Shown piece by piece: positions 40,854 to 53,700 of a stretch of 64,000 nt of DNA; the stretch's first letter is position 1, and every line of letters starts with the position of its first letter. The translations under genes and the position numbers were made by a program. The DNA is from Trebouxia sp. TZW2008. Lineage: Eukaryota; Chlorophyta; Trebouxiophyceae; Trebouxiales; Trebouxiaceae. Location of the stretch: assembly GCA_002118135.1 (NCBI GenBank), contig BDIU01000210.1, forward strand, positions 191,087 through 255,086, given 5' to 3'. The notes under the pieces are model-generated. The model had not been told where the DNA came from and did no database searches. It was given only the letters and a program-made list of their open reading frames with translations.

Positions 40854-43800
40854 TCACTTCTTGCGGCTCCATTTGCCTTGATGTATTTTGCCTTGTACTG
40901 AACCGCCAGCATCAGCTTGTCCACCCTGCTGCGCTGCATCAGATTGCAACTGAGATGGTGCTCCTGCTTGTGCTGCAAGGACTGAATCTTGTGCACTTTG
41001 TGTAGCATCAGTCTGAAAACCGCCAGGAGCAGCCAACTTTTGCTTCTGTCTATTAGCTTTGGCAGCTGCTGCAGCTGCTTTCTTGGCATCCTGCAGCTTT
41101 GCCTTCTTAGCAGCAGCAGCTTCAGCAGCAGCCTTCTCCTCGGCTGCTCTGGCAGCTGCCACAAGGCCTTTGTGACTAAGCTTGGGGGCTGAGCCAATGA
41201 CTGCACCCTTCTTCTTGACTGCTGTTGCTTTGACAGTGACCTCTGGGGCATGTAGGTGCTCCAGTGACTGTGCTGCTGCCACAGCTGCTGATGTTGACTC
41301 TGCAGGGCAACACACACTGATGGACTGCAGCGTCCCTTTCATCAGATGTCACAAGGACGGCCCTTTCTGATGTACAAGCCAAGCATGCAGAAGCTTTGAA
41401 CAGCAGAACATGACCATTGACCACATCCACATTCAGTAAGCACACCCAAGTTCAAACAAGCACCTGAACATATCACAAGTATGCTGGAGGTTCTGCAAGT
41501 GTGAACAGGCAGCTCTCCTGACAGATCACATGCAACTTGGGAATAGACGCTTGGCTGCTCCTTGCACCAGCTTGTCCACAGTGGGAGAACTGTAGTGACA
41601 AGCAGCTGCATTGCATTTGGCATTGCATGCAGTCGTACCTAGGGCATTGGCGCCAGCTCCAGAGATCTGCTGAGTGGCAGCAACATACGGCGTGAACTCC
41701 CCAGTCTGAGCATCTTGAGAGTACCACTGCTGTGTCTGAGGGTGGCAGTAAAGTCCAGTATTGGCATCGTAGTAGTAGCCTGATGCTGCATCATGCCAAT
41801 AGCCAGATGCACTGTCATACACAAAACCTGACTGTGGCCCTGTGCCTGCACCCTGTTGCATGTCTGCAGCTGGTCCCTCTGCAGCGCCTGGTTGACCCTC
41901 CATCTGTTGCTGCTGGTTGAGATGGGCTGCTTGATGCTGACTAGACATCGCACCATTGTCTTGGTGCTGTTGCCAGCTACTGTTGTCTTGTGACTGAGGC
42001 TGATTGGGGCCAGCCCATTGCTGCTGGGGGTCGGGGGGGTCCTGCTGTGGGGGTCCTGGGGGGGTCTGCTGGGGTTGCTGCTGCTGCCAGTCAGCTCCTT
42101 GAGATGCCCCCTGACCCTGCACATGTGAGGGCTGTTGCGACTGCCCTTGCTGCCCCTGCCCCTGCTGTCCCTGCTGCCACAGCTGTGGCTCTGCCTGCTG
42201 ATGCTGCTGATGCCACTGCATGTTTTGCTGCTCCTGCTGCTGTTGCTGCTGCTGCTGGTGGTTTGGCAACTGTTCTTGCTGTGCTGCAGCGCTGCCAGTT
42301 GCGACTTGATCAGCAGTTTGATTCTCGTTGAACTCCTTAGGCTGCCAGACTGGTTGCTGGCTGCTTGGGGGGGCCTCCTCAAATTCCTTGGGTTCCCATC
42401 CAGCATATTGAGACATGGCTTGAGCAGCCTACACACAATCCTAATGAAGTGAATGCAATGCACTGAATGTGCAGAATATATAAGCATGAGATGGCTCAAG
42501 TGCTTCTGGTACAAAGCCCCATCTAAGGATCCATCAGTCAATCAACACATTTGCTGACCAACAATTTGATAAGCGTCAGGAGTTTCTGCAAAAGAGCTGA
42601 CACATGATTGCAGAGTTGACATACATTTGTGGTGCTGGCCCCATCGTCTGCACACCTTTGGGTTCTGACGTCGAGCCAGCTGTATGGCCTTCAGGGACAA
42701 CGTGACGCGTACCTGTGGTCTGCCTTGCGTTCATGCAAGCTCATGTGCCAAGTCAGTCAATCAGTCAGTCAGCCAGCCAGTCAAGCAAGCAAGAGGTGTA
42801 CAGCAGCTGCTTGCATACCTGAAGGGCATCAGAAGCTATGGTAGAAGCAGGTGGCGGCCGGTCTGCAGGCTTGTCCTTGGCAAAGTTCAGCCGCAAAGGA
42901 GTCTCCTGCCCTTCAATCATTCCATTCTGCAGCAGGCAAAACAAAAATCTTCAGTCAAACATAAGAAGAAGTTGTTTGAGCTTATTTTTGCATGTTAAAA
43001 GACATGGCCAGGCAAGCATGTGAAGTACATACATCCAGCTTCTGCAGTACACAAGGGCGCTACAGGAATACAAAGATAAGAAGTCGTTTAAACTCATTGG
43101 CTGCAGATGCATCTGACTGTGGCAAGTCAGCTGACATGCTCACAGGTGTCTACACCCAAAGCAAGCTTGTAGATGACAGTACATGTCAATGACATGGTCA
43201 GGTAAGCATCTGAAGAAAAGAAAGTCAGCTTCTGCATGCACATCAGAAAGCCCTGTAGCTGGCACTACAGTGTTGGTCAGAAGAACAGGACACCCTCAAC
43301 CAAACAAGTAGCTTGAAAGTAATCAGCAAGGCTGTAGAGACTGCAGTGACACATGGAAGCTGTAGCAATGCATGTGCTCTGTCACCAAGAGCACAAGCAA
43401 CCAACAAATCGTGTGACAGCAAGGAAGCTCCAGAAAAGTCACCTGAAGAGCATGCAGAACCCTGGAAGCGTCTGCCACAGTGTGGAAATGCACAAAGGCA
43501 AATCCTCTTGGAGCGCCAGTGAACTTGTCCAACACTAGCCTGATGTCTTTGACGCTGGCATGCTGTGCCAGTGCCATATGCAGGGTCCCCTCGCTGCACA
43601 GATAACATCAGTGAGTCCAGGCAGGCTGTGTGGGAGACAGCACTGCACACTAGGGTTCCCATGATGCATTCAGGAAAACAGGATGCTCTTCCTAATATGT
43701 TGACACTATGTCAGATAAATGGTGCACTGGTTGTCTGCAGCGTCATGTCAAATTTACGGCGTATGGTACAGGTTGACAAAGCAGCTCTGTCAGACGCGCA

Positions 43801-46800
43801 GAGTGCCGGATTGACAAACAGTTTCCAGCTGAGTCACCTTATTTGCTGCTCCAAGCCAGAGACCTTCAGTATGTGTGAAGGTGCATCAGGCTGCACTGAG
43901 ATCATCGCAGCATGAGCCGGCTTGGCCACACAGCAGCGGTAGCACTCCAGCCGCCTGCAGCGATTGACAGACACTGAGCAATGACTATTCACTATGACTA
44001 CACGACCCACTGGGCAGTAAGACAATCTATCAAGCAGTATAGCTTTTGATATACGATGCAGACAAGTCAGAGACAAGCATTCATGTTGTCACAGAAATTT
44101 GACATCGGGTCTGCACGCTGTTAGCAAGCAGGCCAAACACCAACTTGATACAGACAATCAAAAAGCAGCCCGAACTCTCAGCAATAATCAGCCCAGACAA
44201 AAAAGAATGTGATACCTCTTCTGCCAAAAATAAACCAATATGCGTGTTTTCATGCAGAGGGAACTCGAGATACCATGTGCAGCTGCTTCACACAGCGGGG
44301 CAAGATGATTGCATCTGTGACTTGGGCATGGTTTCTTGTACTTGTACACGATCACGTGAGAGATGATAACAGGAGGGGCAAGCTTTGGGTGCAGCAATAT
44401 AAGATGCTTTGGGATCAGCGCACTGACCTTGAGAAGTTGACAGCACTGCAGCCAGGACAGACCCAGTCAGAGGTGACAGAGGCTGACACAGCAGCTGCTG
44501 GCTGGGCACCATGACTGTAGTCAAGACGAAGAGGAGCGCCGTCCAGGTTGAACTGGTAGCGCAGATCTGTCTCCATGATCTGCTGAGCTGACTCAACTGA
44601 ATCCATTTCCTGCGTTTAATCAATCAGTCAGTGGGTTGTATATGGGCTTTGACTGTCTTGGGAACCCAAGAGAGGGATCACACAGACACTGCCTTATGAA
44701 ACATCTTATCATGTCTTGATTTCAGGCCCAGAAAGCAAGCTGGCAAAGCTTGTCAAAAAGGGCTTTGGCAACTGTGAAGCTGCAGCAAAGTGGCAATGCT
44801 GACATCAGGTGGCTTACACAGCCAATGTTTGTGTTCAAGTATCAATCAGGATAGCATCATAATGATGCTAGGCAAAACTGATTGCGATGTTGAGTCATGT
44901 GGCGCTTTTGGTGACACACAAAACATTCAAGAGACATTCAAGTGACTATGGAAGCAATATGTAGGCTGCATGCCAAGCTACCAATAAGCAGATGAGTCTG
45001 CAGTATGGTGCTTACCACAAAGCCAAAGCCCCTGGACTGGCCTGTGCCTCTATCTCTGACAATACGCACATGCATCACACCTGGGAAGCCTGCGTATGCA
45101 CGCAGCAGATTTGTCATTTACACAATCCTCATTGAATCAGCAACTACGGTGTTGTTTTGCCAGCCAGCACATCTGCTCTCCTTTGGCTGATCAGAGTAAG
45201 TGCACAAGGCAGCTGCATAGATATATAAGACATTGCTAGCCTGGTAGCACTTGCACGCAGGGTTCTGCACCCCCAACTTCCTGTGTGGGGGGAGCCACCC
45301 AAAATCGCACAGGGCCACCCACACAAACTGGTATCAAGATCAGTACATGTTCATTATAGCCCACACATACTGCCCTGCGCCCCCCTACAAAGTGCGCACA
45401 CAATATGAGCAACCCTCAGTTTCAAGAGCCACTGTAAAGCTCTGCCTGGCAGCACTCTGGTTAGTCTTGTACCCTACAGATCTGGCAGGGTACTCCCTGC
45501 AAAATCTGGTGATTCCCAAGTACCTCTCAGCTGCCGCTGAGTGCTAGACACAAGTATAAGTGCTGTCAAGCCAGCAAGCCTGATGCCTCACAACTCTATC
45601 AACAGCTAGGGCTGCAACTTTTGACAGGTTGTCCGATTGCTAAGTCAGATCACTGCTCGGGCAGCTTGCCTCTCCTTGGACGCCCAACTGCTGCGACCCC
45701 TGCTTTCATAGTGCCCTCAAGGAGTGTGGAAAGCCTGCACGTCTATGGGTGTCTGGCCCTGCCAGCCATTTGCAAGGGTTCAATGAGTCAGACAGCCCAC
45801 CTTGTACAACACTAAGCGTGGCACACTGTTCTCGTGTGACAATTCACCTGCAGCGTGCGCTTGCCTGGTGTACAGTGTCGGCAATCTGGGGTCATTGCAT
45901 GCTTACCAATGACAAGCAGAGCCAAAGAGGCACAGGCGTGCAGGATTTCGATGGCTATTACCAGCATCGGCCCAGCATTGTAAACCATTGGGAGCTGAGC
46001 ATGATAACAGTCATAACAAGGCTCCGAACAATTTGGCAACTTTCTTGCAAGTTTCTTGCACACTTGTAAAGGAATGCAAGAGCTGTGAAGGAGATCGTCT
46101 GCTCAAGACGCAGCATTAGAAGATCAGCGGCCACAGGTGAGCACCACACTGAAGCGTACTGCCAGTAATGGGTCAGCAAGCATGTGGATGGGTGGCTGAA
46201 CAACCGCACAGTTGAAAGAGAGGGTGAAAATAATGAGCAATTCAAAGCATGGGAGAGGAGTGCCGGTGGCTAGTATGGCGTCAGCACAACATGGACAAGA
46301 GGTACGGGTTGAGGGTGGCCAGAGGTGATCGACATTCCAGGCAGTGCATCACTAGCATACTTGAACTGCATTGAATCTGACGCAAATACTCTACAGTATC
46401 AATTGTATAAATCAACACTATTGGTCTTCCAGAAATTTAGATTGCAGTGGCACGGTGACTCTCCTGACATAAGGAAAGCTATTGAGAGACAGACAAGTGC
46501 TGTAGCTGCTGCTTACACAGTGCCATCAGTGTCATCTACAATGACGCATTGAATCAGCCAAATGGACACTGGTGATCAGCCAAATGGACACTGGTGAAAC
46601 TGCAGAAGACTCGCAAACAGCCAGTGATTGGGAAGGAGCCATGGCAAATTTTGCCGACCCACATGAGTAGCTGAGCAACTTGCAAAGAAGCAGTGGACCT
46701 CAAAGCTCATGACTGCCAAACTTGATCTAGGCATGCAAATCTGCAGGTCTGTGATCATGAATTTGTGCAAGTCTGCACATCAAAGACACCCAGCAGAGGT

Positions 46801-48716
46801 GCAAGAGACTGCAACGTACCAGCGAATAAGCGGTTGATGTCTGCCTCGTCATATTGGTCTGGAATGCCCTGCAGCAATCAAACGTGGTGAACAAACTAGT
46901 TTTGCCATGCCACCATGAGAAGTTCAGCAGCAAATGTGCTGACCCAGACATGTAATGAGTGCGTGCTACAAAGACCTGAAAGCAGCACTAAGCATTGCAG
47001 CTACTGATGTCCCAAGCCTAGCCAGAAAATGCACACGAGACCAAGAGAAGCTGCACTTGAACAATTCTATGCATCAAGCACAACTATGCATATGCCTATT
47101 CCTGAAATTCGAAAGGAAGGGCACCAGAGCAGAATCTTATGCGGTCACATCTTGTAAGTCAAGGACGATTTCGTATGTCCACACGCTACAAGGGTCAAGG
47201 AAGGGAGCTCAGGTGCAACGCTTAATAGTGTAAGGATAGGACAGCTGTGCATGTGCAAACGCTACGCAGTCAAGGAAGGGAGCCTAAAACTCACCCTGAT
47301 GTGGATAGCGCTGCTGGGCTCTCGACCCCTGTGACCTTGACGTCGCTGGTGATTGTACTCGCCCCTACCATCTCCCTCTTGATCATATGGCCTCTGTCCA
47401 TCAAAGTGTGTGTTCTGGTCTTGTCCATGTGTGAGCTGCTCATGCTGTCTGTTTGCAGAAGGATAGGGTCCGTGAGGTGTGTAGCCGCGCTCTGTGCCAG
47501 AACACAGGTGGGGTCAGATTTTGCAGACTGCTGAGTGCCTTTGATGAGTGCCGTTGACGTCAACATCCTGAAGGCGGAACCAGTGCTAGCCCCACTGGTA
47601 GCAACCAATGCAAGGGTTGCATGAGACACGATGTCATCTTTGTGACATCTTGTGACAACTCCCTTGAGCAAGACAGGTCATGGAGTGAGTGATGGTCATA
47701 GCCTCAGTCCACCTTGAAACCCACTGCCATACTGATTGAACTGAGGAGCCATCTCCATGCTGCCAGCTTGATATACGTCCATCTCTTCCTGCATGGTCGC
47801 ACAAGCAGTTATTGATTGGGACGCTGGCGCATTGCTCACTCCGCTTACTCGTTCCTACCGACTACGGGACACGTAAATATAGAAAGCAAATGTCACCAAC
47901 ATTATGCAATGGCTTGCATGCAGTGTGTCATGCAGTGTTGCATGCATCTTATTGCAGTTGTGTGAAGCCACCAAAGCCAGGGATGAAGCAGCAGCAGCGT
48001 CAATCACACCATACTTGCAGGATCAACAGCAATGGCATGGTACTTGCAGGAGTAAGGTGGACTTACCGGAGGTCGGTCAGGCAAGGGTAGCCCGCCATTG
48101 TCCTCGTGAATTTTGCCACCACTGCTGAAGTTATTGGCATAAGCACCTGCAGCAAATCCTTGTGAAAACAAGACCTGTCAAGAGCTATGGCTTTTTCATC
48201 AGGCAAGGTCATACCTCTCAGATTAGCAGGTCGATCAGAACGCTGATCTAGTCTGCCGTGATCGTGCCTGACGTCGTGATGCCTGCGAACAACACCAAAA
48301 TGTCAACAACGTGGGGGCTTTCGCTAGCAGAGGGGTAGTGCTTGCAATATGCACACAGGCGACACTCTGACTCGCCTGTCACGCCGATCACTGCGTTCAT
48401 TCCTACGCGATGAGTCTCGACTGTCATGTCTGTGTGACCTCTCTCTGCTATGCCGACGCGAACTGTCTCGCGACTTTGACCTATGCCTGTGTTTACTGTC
48501 GCGATGACGGTGGCGGTCCCTGCATTGTTCTTGTATTCACGACATCCACATCGTCAACTTAGGAGAAAAGACTCACCCAGACAGCGCATTACCTGGAGCG
48601 GGACCTCGAGCGCCCCGAGTCTTTTGTTCCTGCAGCATGCAAGTAGGTAAACGATCTGACGAGCTGCAGCACCAAGATCCGGCCGGACAGGCAATCATGT
48701 TCATACTTGATCCCAT
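40854..48716 (-). CDS. RBM5: RBM5/RBM10/SUA-like splicing regulator (RS, RRM1, RanBP2 ZnF, RRM2, OCRE)
   Basis: Nuclear pre-mRNA splicing factor. The start is ATG at 48714-48716: a 10-base first exon (MGS plus one base) splices to 48.59-48.63 kb (DSGRSRSRSR). RS/His-rich exons follow at 48.38-48.52 (SRERSHRHDSRDSSRRNERS) and 48.21-48.28. Further exons lie at 48.07-48.15, 47.72-47.79 and 47295-47491. RRM1 spans 46820-46868 (GIPDQYDEADINRLF), 45016-45080 (RNP1 as SRGFGFV) and the first part of 44428-44609. The RanBP2 zinc finger straddles that exon and 43838-43954 (DWVCPGCSAVNFSR then LECYRC). RRM2 continues at 43443-43593 (RGFAFVHFHTVADASRVLHA) and 42819-42926. Exon 41639-42428 is Gln/Pro-rich and ends in an OCRE domain (GFVYDSASGYWHDAASGYYY). 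Exon 40854-41299 is Ala/Lys-rich and ends in KWSRKK. The C2H2 finger and G-patch usual in this family are not visible. An exon near 42.64-42.72 kb is uncertain. Confidence 0.88.
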
Positions 48717-49209
48717 GACAGAGCTAGCAGCCAATGAGGATCTCTGAACACGGCAAAGCTGCTGACGCGCAAGCAGAATTGCTCAGACTCCTTGGCAGGC
48801 TCATTGATCACGGAGCTGTTGCACGGCATCCGTGCTCACTCTCCGTGCCTTCTGCTTTGACCTTACTTTGCTTGCGCTGCTCTTCGATCGCTGCCTGTGA
48901 GCGCGCGGGCACAGCAAATGGAGTCGCTCGACAAACAACAAGTGCAGCAGCGGTAAGGTTGCGAAAAGGAGATCGAGCCTGAGCTGTGCTGTTCAACAGG
49001 TGCCGTCAATACGCATGTTCACAATGAGAGCAACTCTATATATTGCCTGCTGCAGAAAGCAACGCCAGCCAAATTACAATATGCTTGTCCCTTTGCTCTA
49101 TGCACCGCTTCTACCTTTACGTAGGTCCTCAAATTCGCATGCAGACACGCTTATATGCTGCTTGGCCTTGCATGCTGCATTGATTTATGCGTGAAACCTT
49201 TCATCTGTA
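48717..49209. other. Gap upstream of the RBM5-like gene
   Basis: Should contain the RBM5-like promoter and the 3' end of the next minus-strand gene. A minus frame at 48808-48996 is open with an internal donor-like AAAGTAAGG, so an upstream non-coding or alternative first exon is possible. Nothing else recognised. Confidence 0.35.
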
Positions 49210-50365
49210 TTACACAGTGCGGATTGGATTGAACGGTAGAGTGGCACCAAAAACGCGAGATGGCATTTTCTTTGGGGCAGTTCTGACGGCCCTTTGCCAC
49301 GCTGGGTATGTCATGTCTGGTGACTCATCCATGGGTGCTGGCAACTGATGAAAAGCTGCATCAGTGGCACCTCTGTCTTCAAAGCACGACAGCCTCAGTT
49401 TAGTGCTGCATGCGCAAATCGGCACTGCGACTTTCCGCAACCTACACCCCATGCATGCAATCTATATAAACTTGCAAAGAGACGAACAGGACTCTCGCCT
49501 CGCTCTTGTACAGTCTACCTGTTCTTCCAGCCAATGCAGTATATCATCTCGATGTTTATACAATCATGTTGCCATCAAAGGCAGCACCATCAGCTTATTA
49601 GCATCTTTTATGCGTCTCTGGATTTGCCAATGGCTCAGGCTTTGCAGTGATGCTTGCCTATGCTCAAACAGGCACAGATATCAATGTAGTATAGGTGGCA
49701 TGCTTTTACACAATGTTCTGGACATCCATGTTTATAAACCTTTTGAGTGATGTGCCACACTTCAAGTATTTACAGGTGTCACGCGTGCATCTTGGTTCTC
49801 TATGATATCAATAGCCATTGCCAAAGGCAGCAGGCTTGAGAGACACCATTAGTCGAGTTACAGTGCTGCAGATTTTGCAGATTCAAGCATTGTCTTGTAG
49901 CACTCACTGCGGTGCGCGTGACAGCATCTGTGCAGGGCCAATCAGGCGTTCATGCTGTGGCTGCTAGCTAGAGAGAGGGAGGGACATAAAGCCTTGTAAC
50001 AGTTGCATAAGCCTTGACTCCTTCGTTAGTTCTCGGATGCATAATAGATGCAGAATGCATGTTCAGTTACGGTACCTTCACATTGAATGCTTCTATTGTT
50101 TGGAAATCGCCTGCAGCGAGAACTAAGCGTTTACAAATCATGCATACCTTGCATGAGGAGCCTTAACATGTTGCTAGTACAATCGTGTCCTGTGTCCCGG
50201 GCCGCCACTTTAGACAGAGGCTCCCGTTTTGATGCCTTTAGGCGTAGACGTTCCTTTGTTCTCTTTTGTTTTTCCTGTCCTGTGCCTGGCAGTGCCAACT
50301 GATCGACAAGCTTTACAGACAGCTGCACATCTTGCTCTGACAAATTCTGTGAAGAAATGTGAGCA
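49210..50365 (-). CDS. Unrecognised gene, two likely exons
   Basis: A convincing last exon ends at a TAA at 49210 (inside TGTGTAA). After an acceptor GAAGACAG near 49375 it encodes about 55 residues with PAWQRAVRTAPKKMPSRVF and FGATLPFNPIRTV. Upstream, after TTCTTCACAG near 50350, a frame of some 55 residues is strongly charged (LSEQDVQLSVKLVDQL, KQKRTKERLRLKASKREPLS). Whether they belong to one transcript and where it starts are not clear; a third open piece at about 50.40-50.52 kb could precede them. I do not recognise the family. Proteins like this (basic, short) are often ribosome-biogenesis or chromatin factors, but nothing here shows it. Confidence 0.4.
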
Positions 50366-50574
50366 AGCCTGTTCTGACCCTGCCAACTTGCAACCAATGA
50401 CAACCAGCAAATTCAATGTGGTTATTGCAACGAACTTCCTGATGCTCGCTTTAGACAGTGCTTCCTTATGCTTCTGAACGGCTGTACTCCAGTAAGCCCC
50501 AGACAAACAGGGCAGGACTACTGAATGCACTGAATCCACAACACAGACTACACAGCCCTCTTGTACAGGCCTCT

Positions 50575-50760
50575 GGCATTTACAGTGTCACGACGGCTTC
50601 TGAAGTTCAGCATCTGATGATGTATGTCTGCTGGGTTGTGCGCTGCCTTTGACGCTGCTTAGTGGACTTGCTGTATAGCTTCTTTGTAACTGCGCTTGCT
50701 GCTGCTGCGAGCTTTCTGGCGACTGCCCTTGAGATGCTGACTGCTCAGGATCTGGGCATT
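50575..50760 (-). repeat. Downstream copy of the WDR20-like last exon
   Basis: About 180 bases just past the stop at 50768 repeat the C-terminal coding end in diverged form (plus sense GACGGCTTCTGA..CATCTGATGATGT versus GACGGCTCCTGA..CATCTGATGATGT). So exon-edge duplication also affects the terminal exon. Confidence 0.88.
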
Positions 50761-50767
50761 GGCAGTG

Positions 50768-53700
50768 TCATGACGGCTCCTGAGGCTCGGCATCTGATGA
50801 TGTGTTTCTGCTGAGCTGGGCGCTGCCTCTGGCGCTGCTTAGAGGACTTGCTGTGTAGCTTCTTTGTGACTGCGCTTGCTGCTGCCAGGAGCTTCCTGGC
50901 GACTGCCCTTCAGATGCTGATTGCCCAGGATCTGGTTCTGAGTCAGGCGGGTCCTGAGGACTTTGAGCGTCTTCATGGGGCTCTGCTGATTGTGATGCTT
51001 CAGGTTGAGGTGGCGCTGGGCGTTGCCAACATCTCACCTGCACAAACAGCGCTTGAGCTTTGCAAAAGCGTGACATATCAGGCCCTTAACATCCTCTATG
51101 ATGCCTGTCAATATAGGCTTTGATATGTGTGATTGTGATGCCTCATGTTGATGGCGTCGGGTGCTGTTCATGCCAATGTAGCCTTTGATATGTGTGATTG
51201 TCATGCTGCAAGGTTTTGCAGGGAGAGCAAGGGGGTGGGGGGGGTGGGGGGGTGTGATATGCGCTGGACGCCGCCACTATCTCATTTGCACAGACAGAAA
51301 GATTACAGAATTACTGCACAGGTAGCATGTGAGATTGCTCATGATGCATACTGATGTAGGCTCTGGCGTTGGGCTTGAATTGGCAAACTTTGAGCAATGC
51401 ATTCCAAAGCCATCTGCGTCAGTCACAAAAGAGGTCTTGTGATGCTTAGCCAGCAAGATCTGCTCTATGCAGCTTTCAGATATCATGGGTCTTGTGTCAA
51501 ACAGAACAGCATCTGATATAGAACTGCTGTTACAGCATACAACAAAGAGCACAGAAGTTCGACGCAGACAGACATCTGGTTTGGCAACGAGTCTCCAATA
51601 TGCTCTCCTTTAGCATACAACAAGCAGCACAGAAGTTCAACGCAGACAGACATCTGGTCTGGCAACATGTCTCCAATATGCTCACCTGCCCGCATCCATC
51701 AGCTGTGTAAACTGCATACTGACTAAACAACAGGTCTGTAAGCGGCTCATGGTGAATCCGCTGCTGAACAACAGGAGCTGACAAAACCATCTCAGCTCTA
51801 GGCACAGAAGGCGCAATGAGTTCAGCTGCATTGAAATCTCTGCTGCCGTTGCTGGCCTTGTGCCGGTGGGTGGGTGTGCCAAAACTGCCTTTTCGGCGGT
51901 GGCTAGCAGTGGCTGGCATGTCAGCAATGCCGCTGCCACTGCCGGTTCTGGATGTGGGGCCAGTGCCCATAGCTGTGGTGCTGTAAGAGCCGTTGCTGCT
52001 TGGCAGCTTCATTGTCCTGTGTTGCAGCACCAAGTGCTAAGCAGGCAGAGAGTATGAAGGCACACTAACTTTTAACGTACATGCTCAATGCAGCAGTGTG
52101 AGGAGTGAGAACCTTGCCATCTAGCTAGCAATGCCTTTGATCCCATGAGTTCTCTGTAACTCAAGGCCAACATCTGTTTTACAGACAACATGTCACAACT
52201 CAGCACCCATTGTTGGTGTTGTTACCCTTGCTTGAGGCCAGTGACCTGAACTTTGCAAGCTTGGCATGTGTCCATTAGCATGCATGTCTTGCACTGATGG
52301 TATACAAGTATTAGCGCACACCTCATCTGCATCATGGGCAATATCAGTTTGGCATGCGCAAGCAAATTGCGCAATCATGACATTCTGCCATTTATGGCTT
52401 GACTTCAAAGGAAATGCTCAGTGCAGGCAGCAGCTGACCCTTGTTCTGCCACAGCCGCACATTTTCACACAAAGTGGCATGGTATCCAATGCTTTCACAC
52501 CTCACAACTGAATATTACTCTCAGTTTAGGCAGCAGCTTTGCCTTGTTCTGCAACAGCTGCACTGTACTCATCAAAAATGACATGAGACCAAATCGCTTC
52601 ACTCTCCACATCTCAAAGTTTTGCTCAAGGCAGATGTTTGCTTACCCGTGTTCTGCAGCAGCTGCACTGTACTCGTCAGAAATGACAAAGTCCCATAGCA
52701 GTAGTTGGCAGTCTTGTCCCACGCTCCCAACTCGGTACGTAGTTTCTCTCGCAAGGGGGATGACACCGCTAGTTGTGCGCACAGGAGCTTCTGCTGCATT
52801 TGCATCCCCAGTCTCACATTGCCTGCACTGATCTGTTCACTGCTGAGTGCTATTTGCAGGCTGAAAATATGCGCAAGACAACAATCTGCTGTATGTCAAA
52901 CAGCATGCAAGAGGTATGACTCCACTAATTGCGTACAGGAGCTTCTGCTGCATTTGCATCTCCTGTCTCACACTGCCTGCACAGATCTGTTGACTGCTGA
53001 GTACAGGTTGACCATATGCTCCAGGCAATACTTTGCTGTGTACCTCACAGCATGTGAGGGGAAAGGCTCTCCTGGTTTTGCACACAGGAGCTGCAACCGA
53101 GTTCCCAGTCTCGCACTGCCTGCACAGATTTGTCGACTGCTGAGTCCTGCAGTAAGGTACTGATGCAATGACACTTAATGCAAGGCATTCTATGACAACA
53201 AAGTAAGGAGAATGACTCCGCTGGTTGTGCGCACAGGTGCTTCTGCTGCGCTTGCATCCCCTGTCTCACACTGCCTGCACAGGTCCGTTGACTGCTGAGT
53301 CCAACAGTGATCTCTCTTACAAGGGCACCTGACGTAAGGGCGTTTGTGGCTGTAACCACAAAGCAAGGCGTAAGACTTTATGGTTCACATGCACAGGAGC
53401 TTCTGCTGCGTTTGCATGACTAGTCTCATACTGTCTGCACAGATCTGTTGACTGCTGATTCCAACAGTGATCTCTGTTACAAGGCACCTGACATGAGGGC
53501 ATTCTTGGCTGTAAATACAAAGCAAGGCGTAAGACTTCATGGTTCACATGCACAGGAGCTTCTGCTGCGTTTGCATCACCAATCTCATACTGTCTGCACA
53601 GATCTGTTGAATGCTGAGTCCGACAGTGATCTCTGGTACAAGAGCAGCTGATACAAGGGCATTCTAGGCTGTAAATACAAAGCAAGGCGTAAGACTTCAT

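Noticed and set aside
41990..42452. Plus-strand Leu/Ala-rich frames opposite the OCRE exon
   Set aside because: Antisense shadow of CAG-rich coding sequence.
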